Numbered from the stretch's first letter, positions 23,199-32,152 are shown. The stretch: 38,366 bases of DNA from UBA4877 sp002399345 (GCA_036752905.1 DAIORT010000013.1:1-38366); one strand, 5' to 3'. The notes: a model not told the origin generated them from the sequence alone. Translations and numbers: made by a program.

Positions 23199-23810
23199 TC
23201 ACCTCATCCTCTTTAAAACCTCGTGTGCTATCTCTTCATTGAGCCTTTGTTTTTCCTTAAGCGCATCCAAAATCACATATCTCCCGGTGTATCTGCGAGC
23301 CAGTATACTATATCCCTCCCGGGCTCTTTCCTGGAAGGCCCGACCTTCTCCCTCAATTCTGTCCGGGGCGGCCTCCGACCGGCAGGCAAGCTTAGATGCA
23401 GGAGCATCCAGCAGGAAGGTGATATCGGGGAAAAGACCGCCTATTGCCGGAGCGTTTATATTGTATACGGTATCTATACCCAGGCCTCTGGCCTGGCCTT
23501 GATAGGCCAGGCTGGAATCTACATATCTGTCAGCCAGGACAAAATCATAACCGGCCAGGCCCGGCTCTATCACCTGCCTTACCGTAAGTGCCCGGCTGGC
23601 GGCATACAGATATGCCTCTGTAAGTGCCTCCATTCCCGCATTTTCCTTATCCAGCAGTATATACCTTATCTTCTCGCCGACAGGTGTCCCTCCCGGCTCT
23701 CTTGTGGTTAATACCTTATATCCCAAAGCTTCAAGCTTATTTTTAAGCATAATCATCTGGGTGCTCTTGCCGCACCCGTCTATACCTTCAAAGCTGATAA
23801 ACAAACTCAA
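23199..23810 (-). CDS. tmk: Thymidylate kinase
   Basis: A 203-residue P-loop kinase converting dTMP to dTDP. It has FEGIDGCGKSTQ (residues 7-18) as the phosphate-binding loop, TREPGGTPVGEKIR (36-49) as the DR(E)PGGT substrate motif, and ADRYVDSSLAYQGQARGL (about 91-108) for the thymidine site. Length and motif order match the bacterial enzyme. The start is TTG 23810 with GGAGG seven bases upstream. It is the second gene of the leftward group, 11 bases after the decarboxylase gene. The lid region (GEGRAFQERAREGY) is normal. Confidence 0.96.
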   Translation of the reverse strand: MSLFISFEGIDGCGKSTQMIMLKNKLEALGYKVLTTREPGGTPVGEKIRYILLDKENAGMEALTEAYLYAASRALTVRQVIEPGLAGYDFVLADRYVDSSLAYQGQARGLGIDTVYNINAPAIGGLFPDITFLLDAPASKLACRSEAAPDRIEGEGRAFQERAREGYSILARRYTGRYVILDALKEKQRLNEEIAHEVLKRMR

Positions 23811-23821
23811 TTTCCGTCCTC

Positions 23822-25240
23822 CTATGCTTCCAGTATTTTCACATAACCATCGTCATATCCTACAACTTCTATACCGCTTAAGGCCAGCTCAGATAGTTTT
23901 TGGCATGTATCCTCCGTGATGAGCTCACCGGGTACCACATACGGTATTCCCGGAGGATAAGGTATGATAAAGTCTCCTGCCGTCCTGCCGGCGCTATCCT
24001 TTAAAAGTACCCTGGATTTTTTCATAAAGTATGCCTCCCTGGGACTAAAAACCATCTCCGGAGCCTTATAATCAAAGCTTAAGGGTATGGCCTGGTCCTC
24101 TTTATCCTTCTTAAGCTGCAGTATTGCGTCGGTCAACTTAATTATATCACCTTCACTATCACCTGTAGTTATCATCAAAAGTATATTATACATATCGGAA
24201 AGCTCCACCTGTATATTATATCTGTCCCGCAAAATTTTCTCCGCCTTGCGGCCGGTCATATTAAGCCCTCTTACGTTTACCACAAGCTTAGTGGGATCTA
24301 TATCCGCAATGCCGCACTTACCTATTATATCCTTACCTATCACACGTATATTCCCGGCGCCAGCCAGTCTGTCCCTGGCCATATACGAAAGGTCCACCGC
24401 CTTATCCAGTATTTCGGGATGGTCCTCCATTTCCTCCCTGGCTAAATCCAGCGAAGCCATAAGCAGATAAGACGGGCTGGAAGTCTCCATAAGACGCAAA
24501 GCAGCCTCGACGCTGCCTGTATCTATCCTGTCACTACCCACATGCAAGATAGAACTCTGCGTAAAAGACGGCAAAGTTTTGTGGACACTCTGAACCACCA
24601 TATCCGCTCCTGCCTCCAGTGCAGTAACAGGTAAATTTTTATTAAATGCAAAATGCGCTCCATGAGCCTCATCGACGATGAGAATCTTGCCGTAACGATG
24701 CACTATATCCGCTATGGCTTTTATGTCCGTACAAAAACCATAATAGTTGGGATATGTGATCAATACCGCTAAGGCATCGGTATTATTTGACAGAACCCTG
24801 CCTACACTCTGCTGCGTGACACCTGCAGGTATACCGTCTTCATAATCCACAGCCGGCTCGATATATGCAGGTATAGCTCCCGTAAGTATCAATCCGCCAA
24901 AAACCGAGCGGTGAGCACTCCGCTCCACAAGGACTTTATCTCCGGGATGGAGTACGGACATCATCATGGCCTGAATACCACCTGTGGTTCCGTTTACCAG
25001 AAAAAATGACTTCTTTGCACCAAAGGCTGCAGCAGCCATCTTTTCCGCCTCCAGAATAATCCCCTTGGCATCGTGGAGGTTATCGGTATCCAAAAATTCG
25101 GTAAGATCTATCTTAAAAATATTTTCTTCTAATTGGTCAGCCCTCATTATGCCCTTTCCCTGCTTGTGCCCGGGCATATGAAAGGGTATCACCTGTTTTT
25201 CAATATATCTCAACAAACCATCAAAAAGCGGTGCAGTCAT
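23822..25240 (-). CDS. Orn/Lys/Arg decarboxylase family protein (YaaO-like)
   Basis: A 472-residue PLP-dependent fold-type I decarboxylase. It starts TAPLFDGLLRYIEKQVIPFH followed by MPGHKQGKG, has LIVDEAHGAHFAF (about residue 200), and the PLP lysine in SVHKTLPSFTQSSILH (about 225-240). The C-terminal domain includes PYPPGIPYVVPGE. The family decarboxylates arginine, lysine or ornithine to make polyamines; the exact substrate is not readable. Length fits the short Gram-positive type that lacks the N-terminal wing domain. ATG 25240 follows AAAGGAGG; an in-frame upstream start at 25261 overlaps the AT-rich leader. Its place before tmk matches yaaO in Bacillus. Confidence 0.92.
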   Translation of the reverse strand: MTAPLFDGLLRYIEKQVIPFHMPGHKQGKGIMRADQLEENIFKIDLTEFLDTDNLHDAKGIILEAEKMAAAAFGAKKSFFLVNGTTGGIQAMMMSVLHPGDKVLVERSAHRSVFGGLILTGAIPAYIEPAVDYEDGIPAGVTQQSVGRVLSNNTDALAVLITYPNYYGFCTDIKAIADIVHRYGKILIVDEAHGAHFAFNKNLPVTALEAGADMVVQSVHKTLPSFTQSSILHVGSDRIDTGSVEAALRLMETSSPSYLLMASLDLAREEMEDHPEILDKAVDLSYMARDRLAGAGNIRVIGKDIIGKCGIADIDPTKLVVNVRGLNMTGRKAEKILRDRYNIQVELSDMYNILLMITTGDSEGDIIKLTDAILQLKKDKEDQAIPLSFDYKAPEMVFSPREAYFMKKSRVLLKDSAGRTAGDFIIPYPPGIPYVVPGELITEDTCQKLSELALSGIEVVGYDDGYVKILEA

Positions 25241-25261
25241 AAAAGACCTCCTTTTATACAA

Positions 25262-25640
25262 TTATAGATTATAAAATAATATAATCAAAAGAAAATAATA
25301 ATCTTTGCAAAATCATCTTTTTAAAGAGATAAAATAGTGTTATACTAATTATGAATTAATAATTACATTAGACTTATCTGCCGGTTAAAGATAGAATCAT
25401 CAAAATAATTTTAATAATTTTGTCAAAATATGTTAAGGACTATTCAAGGTAAACCTGATGATAACGTGTTCCTACATATTTGCAGGTATCAACCAACAAA
25501 GTCTTGATAGGTGGTCATTATTGGCCCACCCGGGACAATTATAACCCCGCTTTGCATATACCTGTCCAGCAAGGGTAAGAGTAAAAAAGCGCCAAAAACG
25601 CTTTATATAATTCCAAGATTATAAAGGAGGTTATGTAGTA
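25262..25640. other. Divergent intergenic region between the decarboxylase and ppdK
   Basis: It is AT-rich, with promoter-like elements for both genes. It contains a 22-codon minus-strand open frame (25489-25557) with a GPI motif and a hairpin AAAGCG / CGCTTT (about 25585-25603) that, read leftward, is followed by a T-run. No riboswitch was recognised. Confidence 0.4.
25489..25557 (-). CDS. Possible 22-residue peptide with a degenerate GPIITPY-like motif
   Basis: The minus strand from ATG 25557 encodes 22 residues containing GGPIMTTYQ, which resembles GPIITPYG of the heptapeptide precursor at 18431-18649 (five of seven positions identical). The underlying DNA is also similar, about 16 of 23 bases. 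It lacks a signal peptide from this ATG; the frame is open further upstream (to a TAA near 25600) with hydrophobic residues but no good start. The ribosome binding site is weak (GGACAGG). It may be a relic of a second peptide gene, or chance. Confidence 0.2.
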   Translation of the reverse strand: MQSGVIIVPGGPIMTTYQDFVG

Positions 25641-28295
25641 ATGACAGGAAAAAAGTATTTATACATGTTCGAAGAGGGTAACGGCTCCATGAAGGAACTT
25701 CTCGGTGGCAAGGGAGCCGGCCTGGCTGAAATGACCAACATCGGTCTTCCGGTTCCTCCAGGATTTACTATTACCACAGAGGCTTGCACAGCTTACAATC
25801 AAAATGGTCAGAAGCTTCCCCAGGAGATAGCCGACGACATTATGAAATATCTCACCAAGCTTGAGCAAAAATCAGGAAGGAAACTAGGTGACCGCAATCA
25901 TCCCTTGCTTGTATCCGTGCGTTCAGGTGCAAGGATTTCAATGCCGGGCATGATGGACACCATACTCAACCTGGGACTTAATGATGAGACGGTGGAAGGC
26001 CTGGCCGCAGAATCTGATAACCCGCGGTTTGCTTATGACTGCTACCGCCGTTTCATACAGATGTTCGGCGATGTGGTCATGCATATAAACATCGATCTTT
26101 TTGAAGGTGAATTGGAAAAATTAAAACAAAAGGCAGGGGCAAAGCTTGATACAGAGCTTACCGCAGAAAACCTTAAGCAGCTAATCGAAACTTATAAGAA
26201 AGTAGTGAAGAAAAACATAGGAAGAGACTTCCCTCAGGATGTAAGGGAACAGCTGCTGATGGCCGTAACGGCTGTGTTTGAATCATGGAATACTCCCCGG
26301 GCCAAAACATACAGAAAATTAAACAAGATACCCGAGGCATGGGGCACGGCGGTAAACGTGGTCATGATGGTCTTCGGCAACATGGGTGATGATTCAGGCA
26401 CCGGCGTTGCATTCACAAGAGACCCCGCTACCGGAAAAAAGGTCTTCTATGGCGAATATCTCATCAATGCCCAGGGAGAAGACGTGGTAGCAGGTATAAG
26501 GACACCTAAACCCATAGCTAAGCTTAATGATGAAAAACCTGAGCTGTATAAGCAGCTGCTAAATGTTGCCAGTACACTGGAAGATCATTATAAAGACATG
26601 CAGGATATGGAGTTTACGGTGCAAGAAGGTAAACTTTATATGCTACAGACCAGGAACGGCAAGAGGACTCCTCAGGCTGCCATAAAGGTTGCGGTAAACA
26701 TGTATGAAGAAGGTATCATCGATAAGGAAACAGCCCTCATGAGAGTCGATCCGGAGCAAATCTCAATGGTCATGCACAGGCAAATCGATCCAAATTCTGA
26801 AAACGACATAATTGCAAACGGCCTGGCCGCATCTCCAGGCGCAGGCATGGGCGAAGTTGTGTTTGATGCCGACGAGGCGGTTAAAATTACCGACGAAGAA
26901 GGCAGAAAGGTCATATTGGTAAGACCGGAAACCACACCAGACGATATCCACGGACTTTATGCAGCGGAAGGTGTGGTTACCAGCCGTGGCGGTATGACGA
27001 GCCACGCTGCGGTTGTGGCAAGAGGCATGGGTAAACCCGCTGTATGCGGATGCGAAGACATAAAGATCGACTTGGACAGTCAATCTTTCACAGCAGGGGA
27101 CATTACAGTTAAGAAGGGCGATATCATATCAGTAGATGGCACCACCGGTAATGTTATATTAGGAGAGGTCAACTTCGTAGACCCAACCTTCTCCGAAGAG
27201 TTTAAAAAACTGCTCGCATGGAGTGACGAGGTTGCTGAAATAGGAGTCAGGGCTAATGCCGACACACCTGTGGATGCCACCACAGCACTAAAATTCGGAG
27301 CCAAGGGCATAGGGCTTTGTCGTACGGAGCATATGTTTATGGCTACAGACAGGTTGCCTATAGTGCATAGCATGATACTGGCACAGAATTATGAAGACAG
27401 AAAGGTCGCACTGGATAAGCTATTGCCGATACAACAGGGCGACTTTGAAGCCATCTTAAAGACCATGGAAGGCCATGAGGTAATCATAAGGCTACTGGAT
27501 CCGCCGCTGCATGAGTTTCTTCCTAACGAGTTGGATCTGGCAATAAAGCTGAACACTTTGAAGCTAACCGGCGGCAACCAAGTAGAGATTGAAAAAACAG
27601 ATAATCTACTGAAAAATGTCAGAGATCTGGAAGAAGTCAACCCTATGCTAGGCTTCAGAGGATGCCGCTTGGGTATGATTTACCCTGAGATTTACGAAAT
27701 GCAGATAAGGGCTATATTAAATGCCACAGTGACCCTTATAAAACAAGGTGTAGATGTTATGCCGGAAATTATGTTTCCATTGGTAGGTACCCAGGAAGAG
27801 ATGAAAAGGCTGAGAGAAATGGCTATAAATATCGGTAAGGAAATCATGGACTCCACCGGTGTCAAGCTCAACTATAAGATGGGCACCATGATAGAGGTCC
27901 CGAGAGCCGCACTTTTGGCTGATCAAATAGCCGAGTATGCAGATTTCTTCTCCTTTGGAACCAACGACTTGACCCAAACAACATTTGGTTACAGCCGTGA
28001 TGATGCAGAGCATATGTTCCTGTATAAGTACATCAATAAAAAGATACTACAGGACGACCCGTTCGCCACTCTAGATACAGAGGGAGTCGGCCGGCTTATA
28101 AAGATAGCTCACGACAAGGGACGCAGCGTAAAGAGTAATCTTTCTCTGGGTATATGCGGTGAACACGGCGGAGATCCACGTTCCATAGAATTCTGCTATA
28201 CCGCCGGTCTGAACTATGTAAGCTGCTCGCCTTACAGGGTACCGGTTGCAAGATTGGCTGCAGCTCAAGCTACAATAAAACATAGAGATAAATAA
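25641..28295 (+). CDS. ppdK: Pyruvate, phosphate dikinase
   Basis: An 884-residue enzyme interconverting pyruvate, ATP and phosphate with PEP, AMP and diphosphate; in Clostridia it can serve glycolysis or gluconeogenesis. The N-terminal ATP-grasp part starts KELLGGKGAGLAEMTNIGLP and includes SVRSGARISMPGMMDTILNL. The swivelling phosphohistidine domain has GGMTSHAAVVARGMGKPAVC near residue 450. The C-terminal TIM barrel has GLCRTEHMF, PLVGTQEEM, SFGTNDLTQTTFGYSRDD and a catalytic cysteine region GICGEHGGDP. Length matches the family. An AAAGGAGG site lies ten bases before the ATG. No regulatory (kinase/phosphatase) protein gene is adjacent. Confidence 0.97.
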   Translation: MTGKKYLYMFEEGNGSMKELLGGKGAGLAEMTNIGLPVPPGFTITTEACTAYNQNGQKLPQEIADDIMKYLTKLEQKSGRKLGDRNHPLLVSVRSGARISMPGMMDTILNLGLNDETVEGLAAESDNPRFAYDCYRRFIQMFGDVVMHINIDLFEGELEKLKQKAGAKLDTELTAENLKQLIETYKKVVKKNIGRDFPQDVREQLLMAVTAVFESWNTPRAKTYRKLNKIPEAWGTAVNVVMMVFGNMGDDSGTGVAFTRDPATGKKVFYGEYLINAQGEDVVAGIRTPKPIAKLNDEKPELYKQLLNVASTLEDHYKDMQDMEFTVQEGKLYMLQTRNGKRTPQAAIKVAVNMYEEGIIDKETALMRVDPEQISMVMHRQIDPNSENDIIANGLAASPGAGMGEVVFDADEAVKITDEEGRKVILVRPETTPDDIHGLYAAEGVVTSRGGMTSHAAVVARGMGKPAVCGCEDIKIDLDSQSFTAGDITVKKGDIISVDGTTGNVILGEVNFVDPTFSEEFKKLLAWSDEVAEIGVRANADTPVDATTALKFGAKGIGLCRTEHMFMATDRLPIVHSMILAQNYEDRKVALDKLLPIQQGDFEAILKTMEGHEVIIRLLDPPLHEFLPNELDLAIKLNTLKLTGGNQVEIEKTDNLLKNVRDLEEVNPMLGFRGCRLGMIYPEIYEMQIRAILNATVTLIKQGVDVMPEIMFPLVGTQEEMKRLREMAINIGKEIMDSTGVKLNYKMGTMIEVPRAALLADQIAEYADFFSFGTNDLTQTTFGYSRDDAEHMFLYKYINKKILQDDPFATLDTEGVGRLIKIAHDKGRSVKSNLSLGICGEHGGDPRSIEFCYTAGLNYVSCSPYRVPVARLAAAQATIKHRDK

Positions 28296-28635
28296 AGGAA
28301 ACAGCTACAATTCATACGCCGATGCCGTAAGTGAATATAAAAATCATGGTATTGATACGTATTCTTTTATGGATATAGATAAATATGGCATCTTTAAAAC
28401 ATTCGAAAACTATAGGATAGGCATAATTTACCGGGTGAAATAATGGTTTTGGCACAATTATGCTAGCAATGGCACTCGATTATGCTAAAGAAGTCCTTGG
28501 ACTAAAGAAAGTCTTAATTACATTTATGATGACAATATCAGATCCGTCCGCGTTATAGAGAAAAACAGCGGATTGCTGCAAGATAAGATCGTAAATGTTA
28601 TTAGCGGCGTTGGAAGACTGACAAGAAGATATTGA
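28296..28635 (+). pseudogene. GNAT acetyltransferase remnant, with frameshifts and a nonsense mutation
   Basis: From 28445 the plus strand reads GFGTIMLAMALDYAKEVLGL followed by KKVLIT, the acetyl-CoA-binding loop and helix of a GNAT enzyme. A frame change near 28514 continues as DDNIRSVRVIEKNSGLLQDK and ends GVGRLTRRY-stop-I, where RYWI is usual; the TGA at 28633 probably replaced TGG. A third frame before 28443 (ending ENYRIGIIYRVK) seems to be the preceding strands of the same domain. At least two frameshifts and one stop make it non-functional. It sits directly after ppdK. Confidence 0.75.
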
Positions 28636-28655
28636 ATCACTATCTAAAAATTAAA

Positions 28656-28695
28656 AAGGTACTGTCTCCTGGCTATATAAGAGATGGTACCCTTT
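28656..28695. terminator. Hairpin between the GNAT remnant and ytaF
   Basis: AAGGTAC-TG-TCTC pairs with GAGA-TG-GTACCCTT across a twelve-base loop, with TTTATTT following on the plus strand and an A/T-rich run on the other side. It may terminate ppdK read-through and ytaF transcripts. The stem has internal mismatches. Confidence 0.45.
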
Positions 28696-28728
28696 ATTTA
28701 AGATACATAATTTTATTTTAATCTGTAA

Positions 28729-29346
28729 TCAAATCATTGTGATAAACCCGAGGATTATAAGCACAATACCCGGCAGGTATTCCAGCCTGTCTTTCTCGGC
28801 CATATCTATCTTCCTACCGACAAATTCACCTAAAAGAAGAAAGAGCATATTGAATACACCAATTGCAACGGGAAGGCCGGTTATCTCCATACTACTCATG
28901 GCAGCTCCCAACCCTGCCCCAAATGTGTCTAATGCCAAAGCAATGCCAAGAAATATTGCCTCAGAATTGCTTATTGTGCCGGAATTATCCAGGTCTGCTT
29001 TGAGTGGCTGTTGTATTACCTGTATTGTAATCTTAATAAAGTTAAGCCTAATCGACAGGATCTCCTTGTCCTCCGTACCTGCGTTTTTGTCCCTGATGGT
29101 CGAAATGAATATATATAGGCCCACACCTATAAGTATTACGGCTCCTATTATTTTTGCATAATGCGGGCTCAAAAAAACGGCCAGGCCGTTTCCTATGTGT
29201 ATGCTTATATATGCACTGACTCCTGAAATAAGGCTGATGAAAGTCAAAGGCATGAATGGAATCTCAATCCTTCTCATCCCATACGAAAGACCTACGCAAA
29301 GGCTGTCTATGCTCAGTGCCAAAGCCAGAATCAACATAAACTCCAT
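28729..29346 (-). CDS. ytaF: Sporulation membrane protein YtaF (MntP-related)
   Basis: A 205-residue integral membrane protein with about six helices. Two similar halves each carry an acidic helix motif: ALALSIDSLCVGLSYGM (residues about 7-23) and ALALDTFGAGLGAAMSS (about 135-151), as in the MntP manganese exporter family. Between them is the soluble segment LKADLDNSGTISNSEAIFLG, which marks the YtaF subgroup rather than MntP itself. YtaF is associated with sporulation in Bacillus; its transported ion is not established. A GGGGTGG site precedes the ATG. It is not obviously in an operon. Confidence 0.88.
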   Translation of the reverse strand: MEFMLILALALSIDSLCVGLSYGMRRIEIPFMPLTFISLISGVSAYISIHIGNGLAVFLSPHYAKIIGAVILIGVGLYIFISTIRDKNAGTEDKEILSIRLNFIKITIQVIQQPLKADLDNSGTISNSEAIFLGIALALDTFGAGLGAAMSSMEITGLPVAIGVFNMLFLLLGEFVGRKIDMAEKDRLEYLPGIVLIILGFITMI

Positions 29347-29430
29347 GTGCCCACCCCATTTGTAGTAAAAGCTACATATATACTACGCTTGCGGGCATAG
29401 TTATGTGACAGGTAGGGAAGCGGGCGCAGA

Positions 29431-30033
29431 TCATAAACCTAAATCTTCATCTATTAATATAACCTCTGATTCAACAAAATCGAGCTTCTTCAAATAAATA
29501 TTAAGTGTATTACAGATTCTATCAGGGCTTGAACAGTTATAACAATGGTCGCCCTTAACCGCACACGGTGTTTTATAGCCAAGCCGTTTTGCATTCTTCG
29601 GCGCTGCAACGTTTCGTGCACGCCAAACAGCTTTTTCCAATGTTGGTTCAATTTTATTGGTTCCAAAAACAAACAGCACTTTGTCATGTCCAAACAGCGA
29701 ACCCGCCACCCGGTTTCCTGTTCCATCAATGTTGACCATTTCGCCGGTCACGGATACTCCATTAACCGATGTGATAAACACGTTGATCAAAAGCGATCTC
29801 TTAGCAATCTCATTAAAATCCGTTGATAAATGGCCTGCGGGATTAATCACGGTATTGTTCTCCGACAAAAGCTTAGGAAGGTCCATCGATGAGATAGTTT
29901 CAGAATCGCCAAATCCGACTGTTACTCCGCTTATCGTACCGGTAATGTATTCAGCGGCCTCGGCAGGTGTTTCAAAATAAGAAACCTTGTAGCCCTTATG
30001 CTTTAATGAATGAATCAATTTTTCATATTTCAT
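29431..30033 (-). CDS. LUD-domain protein (DUF162, LutC/YkgG-like)
   Basis: A 200-residue protein of the LUD family, related to LutB/LutC proteins of lactate utilisation. It shows GVTVGFGDSETISSMDLPKL (about 36-55), the conserved MVNIDGTGNRVAG (about 123-135) and VFGTNKIEPTLEKAVWRARN (about 147-166). A cysteine-rich tail HCYNCSSPDRICN (about 171-183) may bind a metal or cluster. It occurs here without lutA or lutB, as in many stand-alone clostridial LUD proteins of unknown role. ATG 30033 is chosen for its AAAAGGGGTG site; the frame continues upstream to 30108 without a site. It is divergent from the SGNH hydrolase gene. Confidence 0.85.
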   Translation of the reverse strand: MKYEKLIHSLKHKGYKVSYFETPAEAAEYITGTISGVTVGFGDSETISSMDLPKLLSENNTVINPAGHLSTDFNEIAKRSLLINVFITSVNGVSVTGEMVNIDGTGNRVAGSLFGHDKVLFVFGTNKIEPTLEKAVWRARNVAAPKNAKRLGYKTPCAVKGDHCYNCSSPDRICNTLNIYLKKLDFVESEVILIDEDLGL

Positions 30034-30108
30034 TATTAAGACACCCCTTTTGTCAGTTTTGAAATCCTCTCTATCTATAATGTTATCAAACCTGTTTTTG
30101 AAAAACAA

Positions 30109-30138
30109 TTGACGATTTTAACGTCTTACACATAATAT
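30109..30138 (+). promoter_or_regulatory. Promoter of the SGNH hydrolase gene
   Basis: TTGACG (30109-30114) and TAATAT (30133-30138) with an 18-base spacer, 56 bases before the start codon. GACG...CGTC forms a small inverted repeat just after the -35 box. Confidence 0.5.
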
Positions 30139-30194
30139 CCCTAAAGTGATATCATAAAGATATAGATTACATAAGATAAGGAGTGCTGATCAGT

Positions 30195-30845
30195 ATGAAA
30201 ATAATTATGTGTTATGGCGATTCAAATACGTGGGGATTTAATTATAAGACACAAGACAGATTTCCCTACGAAGTACGCTGGCCGAATGTCATGCAAAAGA
30301 AATTAGGCAGCAGCTTTCGTGTGATTGAAGAAGGGCTAAACGGTAGAACAACGGCATTGGATGATCCGGACGATGTATACCCGCAGGCAAAGAACGGACT
30401 CAAATATTTAAATCCTTGTTTGCGTTCCCACTATCCTCTGGATCTGATTATATTCATGCTCGGTACAAACGATCTGAAAATTAGGTTCTTCACATCCGTT
30501 AGTGACATTGCAAAAAATACCGGAGAACTGATCAAACATGCGCGGGGAGATCTTAGCTACCTGCAAGGTTATGGACCTAAAATCTTGCTCATTGCACCGA
30601 CTGTAATCGGGAATACAATCGATACATCCATGTTTGGCCCGGCATTTCCAGGTAAAAAATCAGTTTCATACTCTATGAAATTGGCGGATAAACTTCGGGA
30701 AACAGCCGGCAGGCTTTCATGTAATTTTCTAAATGCCGCAGATATTGTTAAGCCGAATGATGTGGATGCTATTCATTTAACACCGCAGGGACACAGAGTG
30801 CTTGGGGAAGCAGCCGCTCGCAAGGTAGAAGAAATATATATGTAG
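30195..30845 (+). CDS. SGNH/GDSL-family hydrolase (esterase)
   Basis: A 216-residue cytoplasmic esterase. Block I is CYGDSNTWGF with the catalytic serine at residue 10. The glycine block is near LNGRTT, block III is LGTNDLK (about 94-100) with the oxyanion-hole asparagine, and block V is DAIHLTPQGH (about 195-204) with the catalytic Asp-His pair. It resembles the arylesterase/acetylesterase type with an N-terminal GDSNTWG. It has no signal peptide, so it acts inside the cell, perhaps deacetylating imported sugars. ATG 30195 is chosen because the AAGGAG site overlaps the alternative GTG 30183. Confidence 0.88.
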   Translation: MKIIMCYGDSNTWGFNYKTQDRFPYEVRWPNVMQKKLGSSFRVIEEGLNGRTTALDDPDDVYPQAKNGLKYLNPCLRSHYPLDLIIFMLGTNDLKIRFFTSVSDIAKNTGELIKHARGDLSYLQGYGPKILLIAPTVIGNTIDTSMFGPAFPGKKSVSYSMKLADKLRETAGRLSCNFLNAADIVKPNDVDAIHLTPQGHRVLGEAAARKVEEIYM

Positions 30846-30905
30846 GCATTTCCAGGGCAATCACATTTTATATAGGGCATAGGCTCATTAAAAAGAACGT
30901 AAAAA

Positions 30906-30923
30906 AAGGACCTTTCGGTCCTT
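30906..30923 (-). terminator. Terminator of the D-amino acid transaminase gene
   Basis: On the minus strand AAGGACC pairs with GGTCCTT around a GAAA loop, followed by a run of Ts. It lies just after the stop codon of the transaminase gene and may also stop the convergent SGNH gene. Confidence 0.88.
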
Positions 30924-30930
30924 AATATTA

Positions 30931-31776
30931 CTAAAGGTTTCTAGTCATATCATGGTAAGCATGGATCAATTTATCGGTAATTTCTCCTGTTTTACCTGTG
31001 CCAACTTTCTTGCCGTCTATTTCTACTATTGGTGTTACCTCTGAAGTCGTGCCGGTTATAAATACCTCACTAGCAGCCATGAGGTCTTCTTTATAGAAAA
31101 TCTCATTCCTGTATGGTATCTTATTCTTTCCAGCCAGTTCAATGACATGCTTCCTGGTAATTCCAGAAAGAATCCTGTTATCAGCCGGACGAGATTTAAG
31201 TATACCGTCTCTTACTATAAACAGGTTGGATGAACCGCCCTCTGTTACCTCGCCGTTTCCCCTGATAAATAGTGCTTCACGGCAGCCGGCATCCTTAGCC
31301 TTCTGCTTAGCAAGAACGTTATACAGCAGGCTGACTGTCTTGGCCTGGCATATATCCCATCTGCCGTCATGTGCCGTCACAGCCTTAAAACCTCTTTCAT
31401 AAAACTCTATCGGTTTGTCCTCCATGGGTTTTGAAAACATAAAGAAAATAGGCTTAAGATCTCTGCTGTATGTATGGCTTCTTGATGTCGCACCGCGGGT
31501 AATCTGGACATACACTGCAGCCTCAGGATTATTGCTTTGTTTATAAAAATCAGTTATTATCTTGCGAATTTCTTCTTTACTGTATGGCAAATTCATATCA
31601 ATTAACGATGCGCTTTTGAACAACCTCTCTACATGGTCATCCAAAGCAAAAAATTTACCGTCATAACATCTTATAACCTCATAAATTCCATCTCCAAAGT
31701 TATATCCCCTGTCTTGGGATGATACCTTTGGCTCTTCTTCACTTACTTTACCATTCAGATAATAAAGTACACCCAT
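30931..31776 (-). CDS. dat: D-amino acid (D-alanine) transaminase
   Basis: A 281-residue fold-type IV PLP enzyme that interconverts D-amino acids and 2-oxo acids, supplying D-glutamate or D-alanine for the cell wall. It starts VLYYLNGKVSEEE, with the SQDRGYNFGDGIYEVIR segment (20-36) typical of D-amino acid rather than branched-chain transaminases. The PLP lysine is K146 in CQAKTVSLLYNVLAK. EVTEGGSSNLFIV (about 175-187) and VFITGTTSEVTPI (about 238-250) bind the cofactor phosphate. Length matches the Bacillus enzyme. A GGGAGG site precedes the start. It is monocistronic with its own terminator. Confidence 0.92.
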   Translation of the reverse strand: MGVLYYLNGKVSEEEPKVSSQDRGYNFGDGIYEVIRCYDGKFFALDDHVERLFKSASLIDMNLPYSKEEIRKIITDFYKQSNNPEAAVYVQITRGATSRSHTYSRDLKPIFFMFSKPMEDKPIEFYERGFKAVTAHDGRWDICQAKTVSLLYNVLAKQKAKDAGCREALFIRGNGEVTEGGSSNLFIVRDGILKSRPADNRILSGITRKHVIELAGKNKIPYRNEIFYKEDLMAASEVFITGTTSEVTPIVEIDGKKVGTGKTGEITDKLIHAYHDMTRNL

Positions 31777-31854
31777 GTAATGCCTCCCATATTCTGTTTC
31801 TGCTTATATCATCATATAAAAGTAAAATCGATTTTACGATCTTTAACCAACCTT

Positions 31855-31895
31855 GAGATTGTTATATGGCATCGAGGAAAAATCCTCGGAATCTC
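31855..31895. repeat. Hairpin upstream of dat
   Basis: CGAGGA-AAAA-TCCTCG (about 31873-31888) is a perfect stem-loop, loosely enclosed by GAGATT and AATCTC. Neither strand has a T-run, so it is not an ordinary terminator. It lies between gin and dat, in the leader of dat or at the 3' end of gin. Confidence 0.5.
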
Positions 31896-31959
31896 TATGT
31901 TTATTATAACATTATTTCACTTTAATTAAAGTATACTTGATATGATATTTCTTCTACAA

Positions 31960-32145
31960 TCAATCATTATTATGATTGTCAATATAATTTTGCAGCATCA
32001 ATTTTACTACCCCTATATAATAATCATAATCCGCATCCTGCACATTGATATTTTTTATCTTATCCTGACAATTATTACAAATTCTCTGATCTAAGAGTAT
32101 ATTCTCATCCTCTGTTTCTTTACCACATACAAAGCACCTGTTCAT
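31960..32145 (-). CDS. Sigma-G inhibitor Gin (CsfB) family protein
   Basis: A 61-residue zinc-ribbon protein with CFVC (residues 4-7) and CNNC (about 23-26), followed by a helical region with DYDYYIGVVKLMLQ. Two CxxC pairs, then a D-x-x-Y-x-Y-Y-I pattern, is the layout of Gin/CsfB, which holds the late forespore sigma factor G inactive until the right stage of sporulation. The short length fits. Its ribosome binding site AAAGGAGG is perfect but can pair fully with an upstream CCTCCTTT, so translation may be limited. It is 43 bases downstream of the CCA-adding enzyme gene and probably cotranscribed with it. Confidence 0.75.
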   Translation of the reverse strand: MNRCFVCGKETEDENILLDQRICNNCQDKIKNINVQDADYDYYIGVVKLMLQNYIDNHNND

Positions 32146-32152
32146 TGAATGA

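Noticed and set aside
25262..25640. Riboswitch upstream of ppdK
   Set aside because: No conserved aptamer core was recognised; only a small hairpin oriented the wrong way for attenuating ppdK is present.
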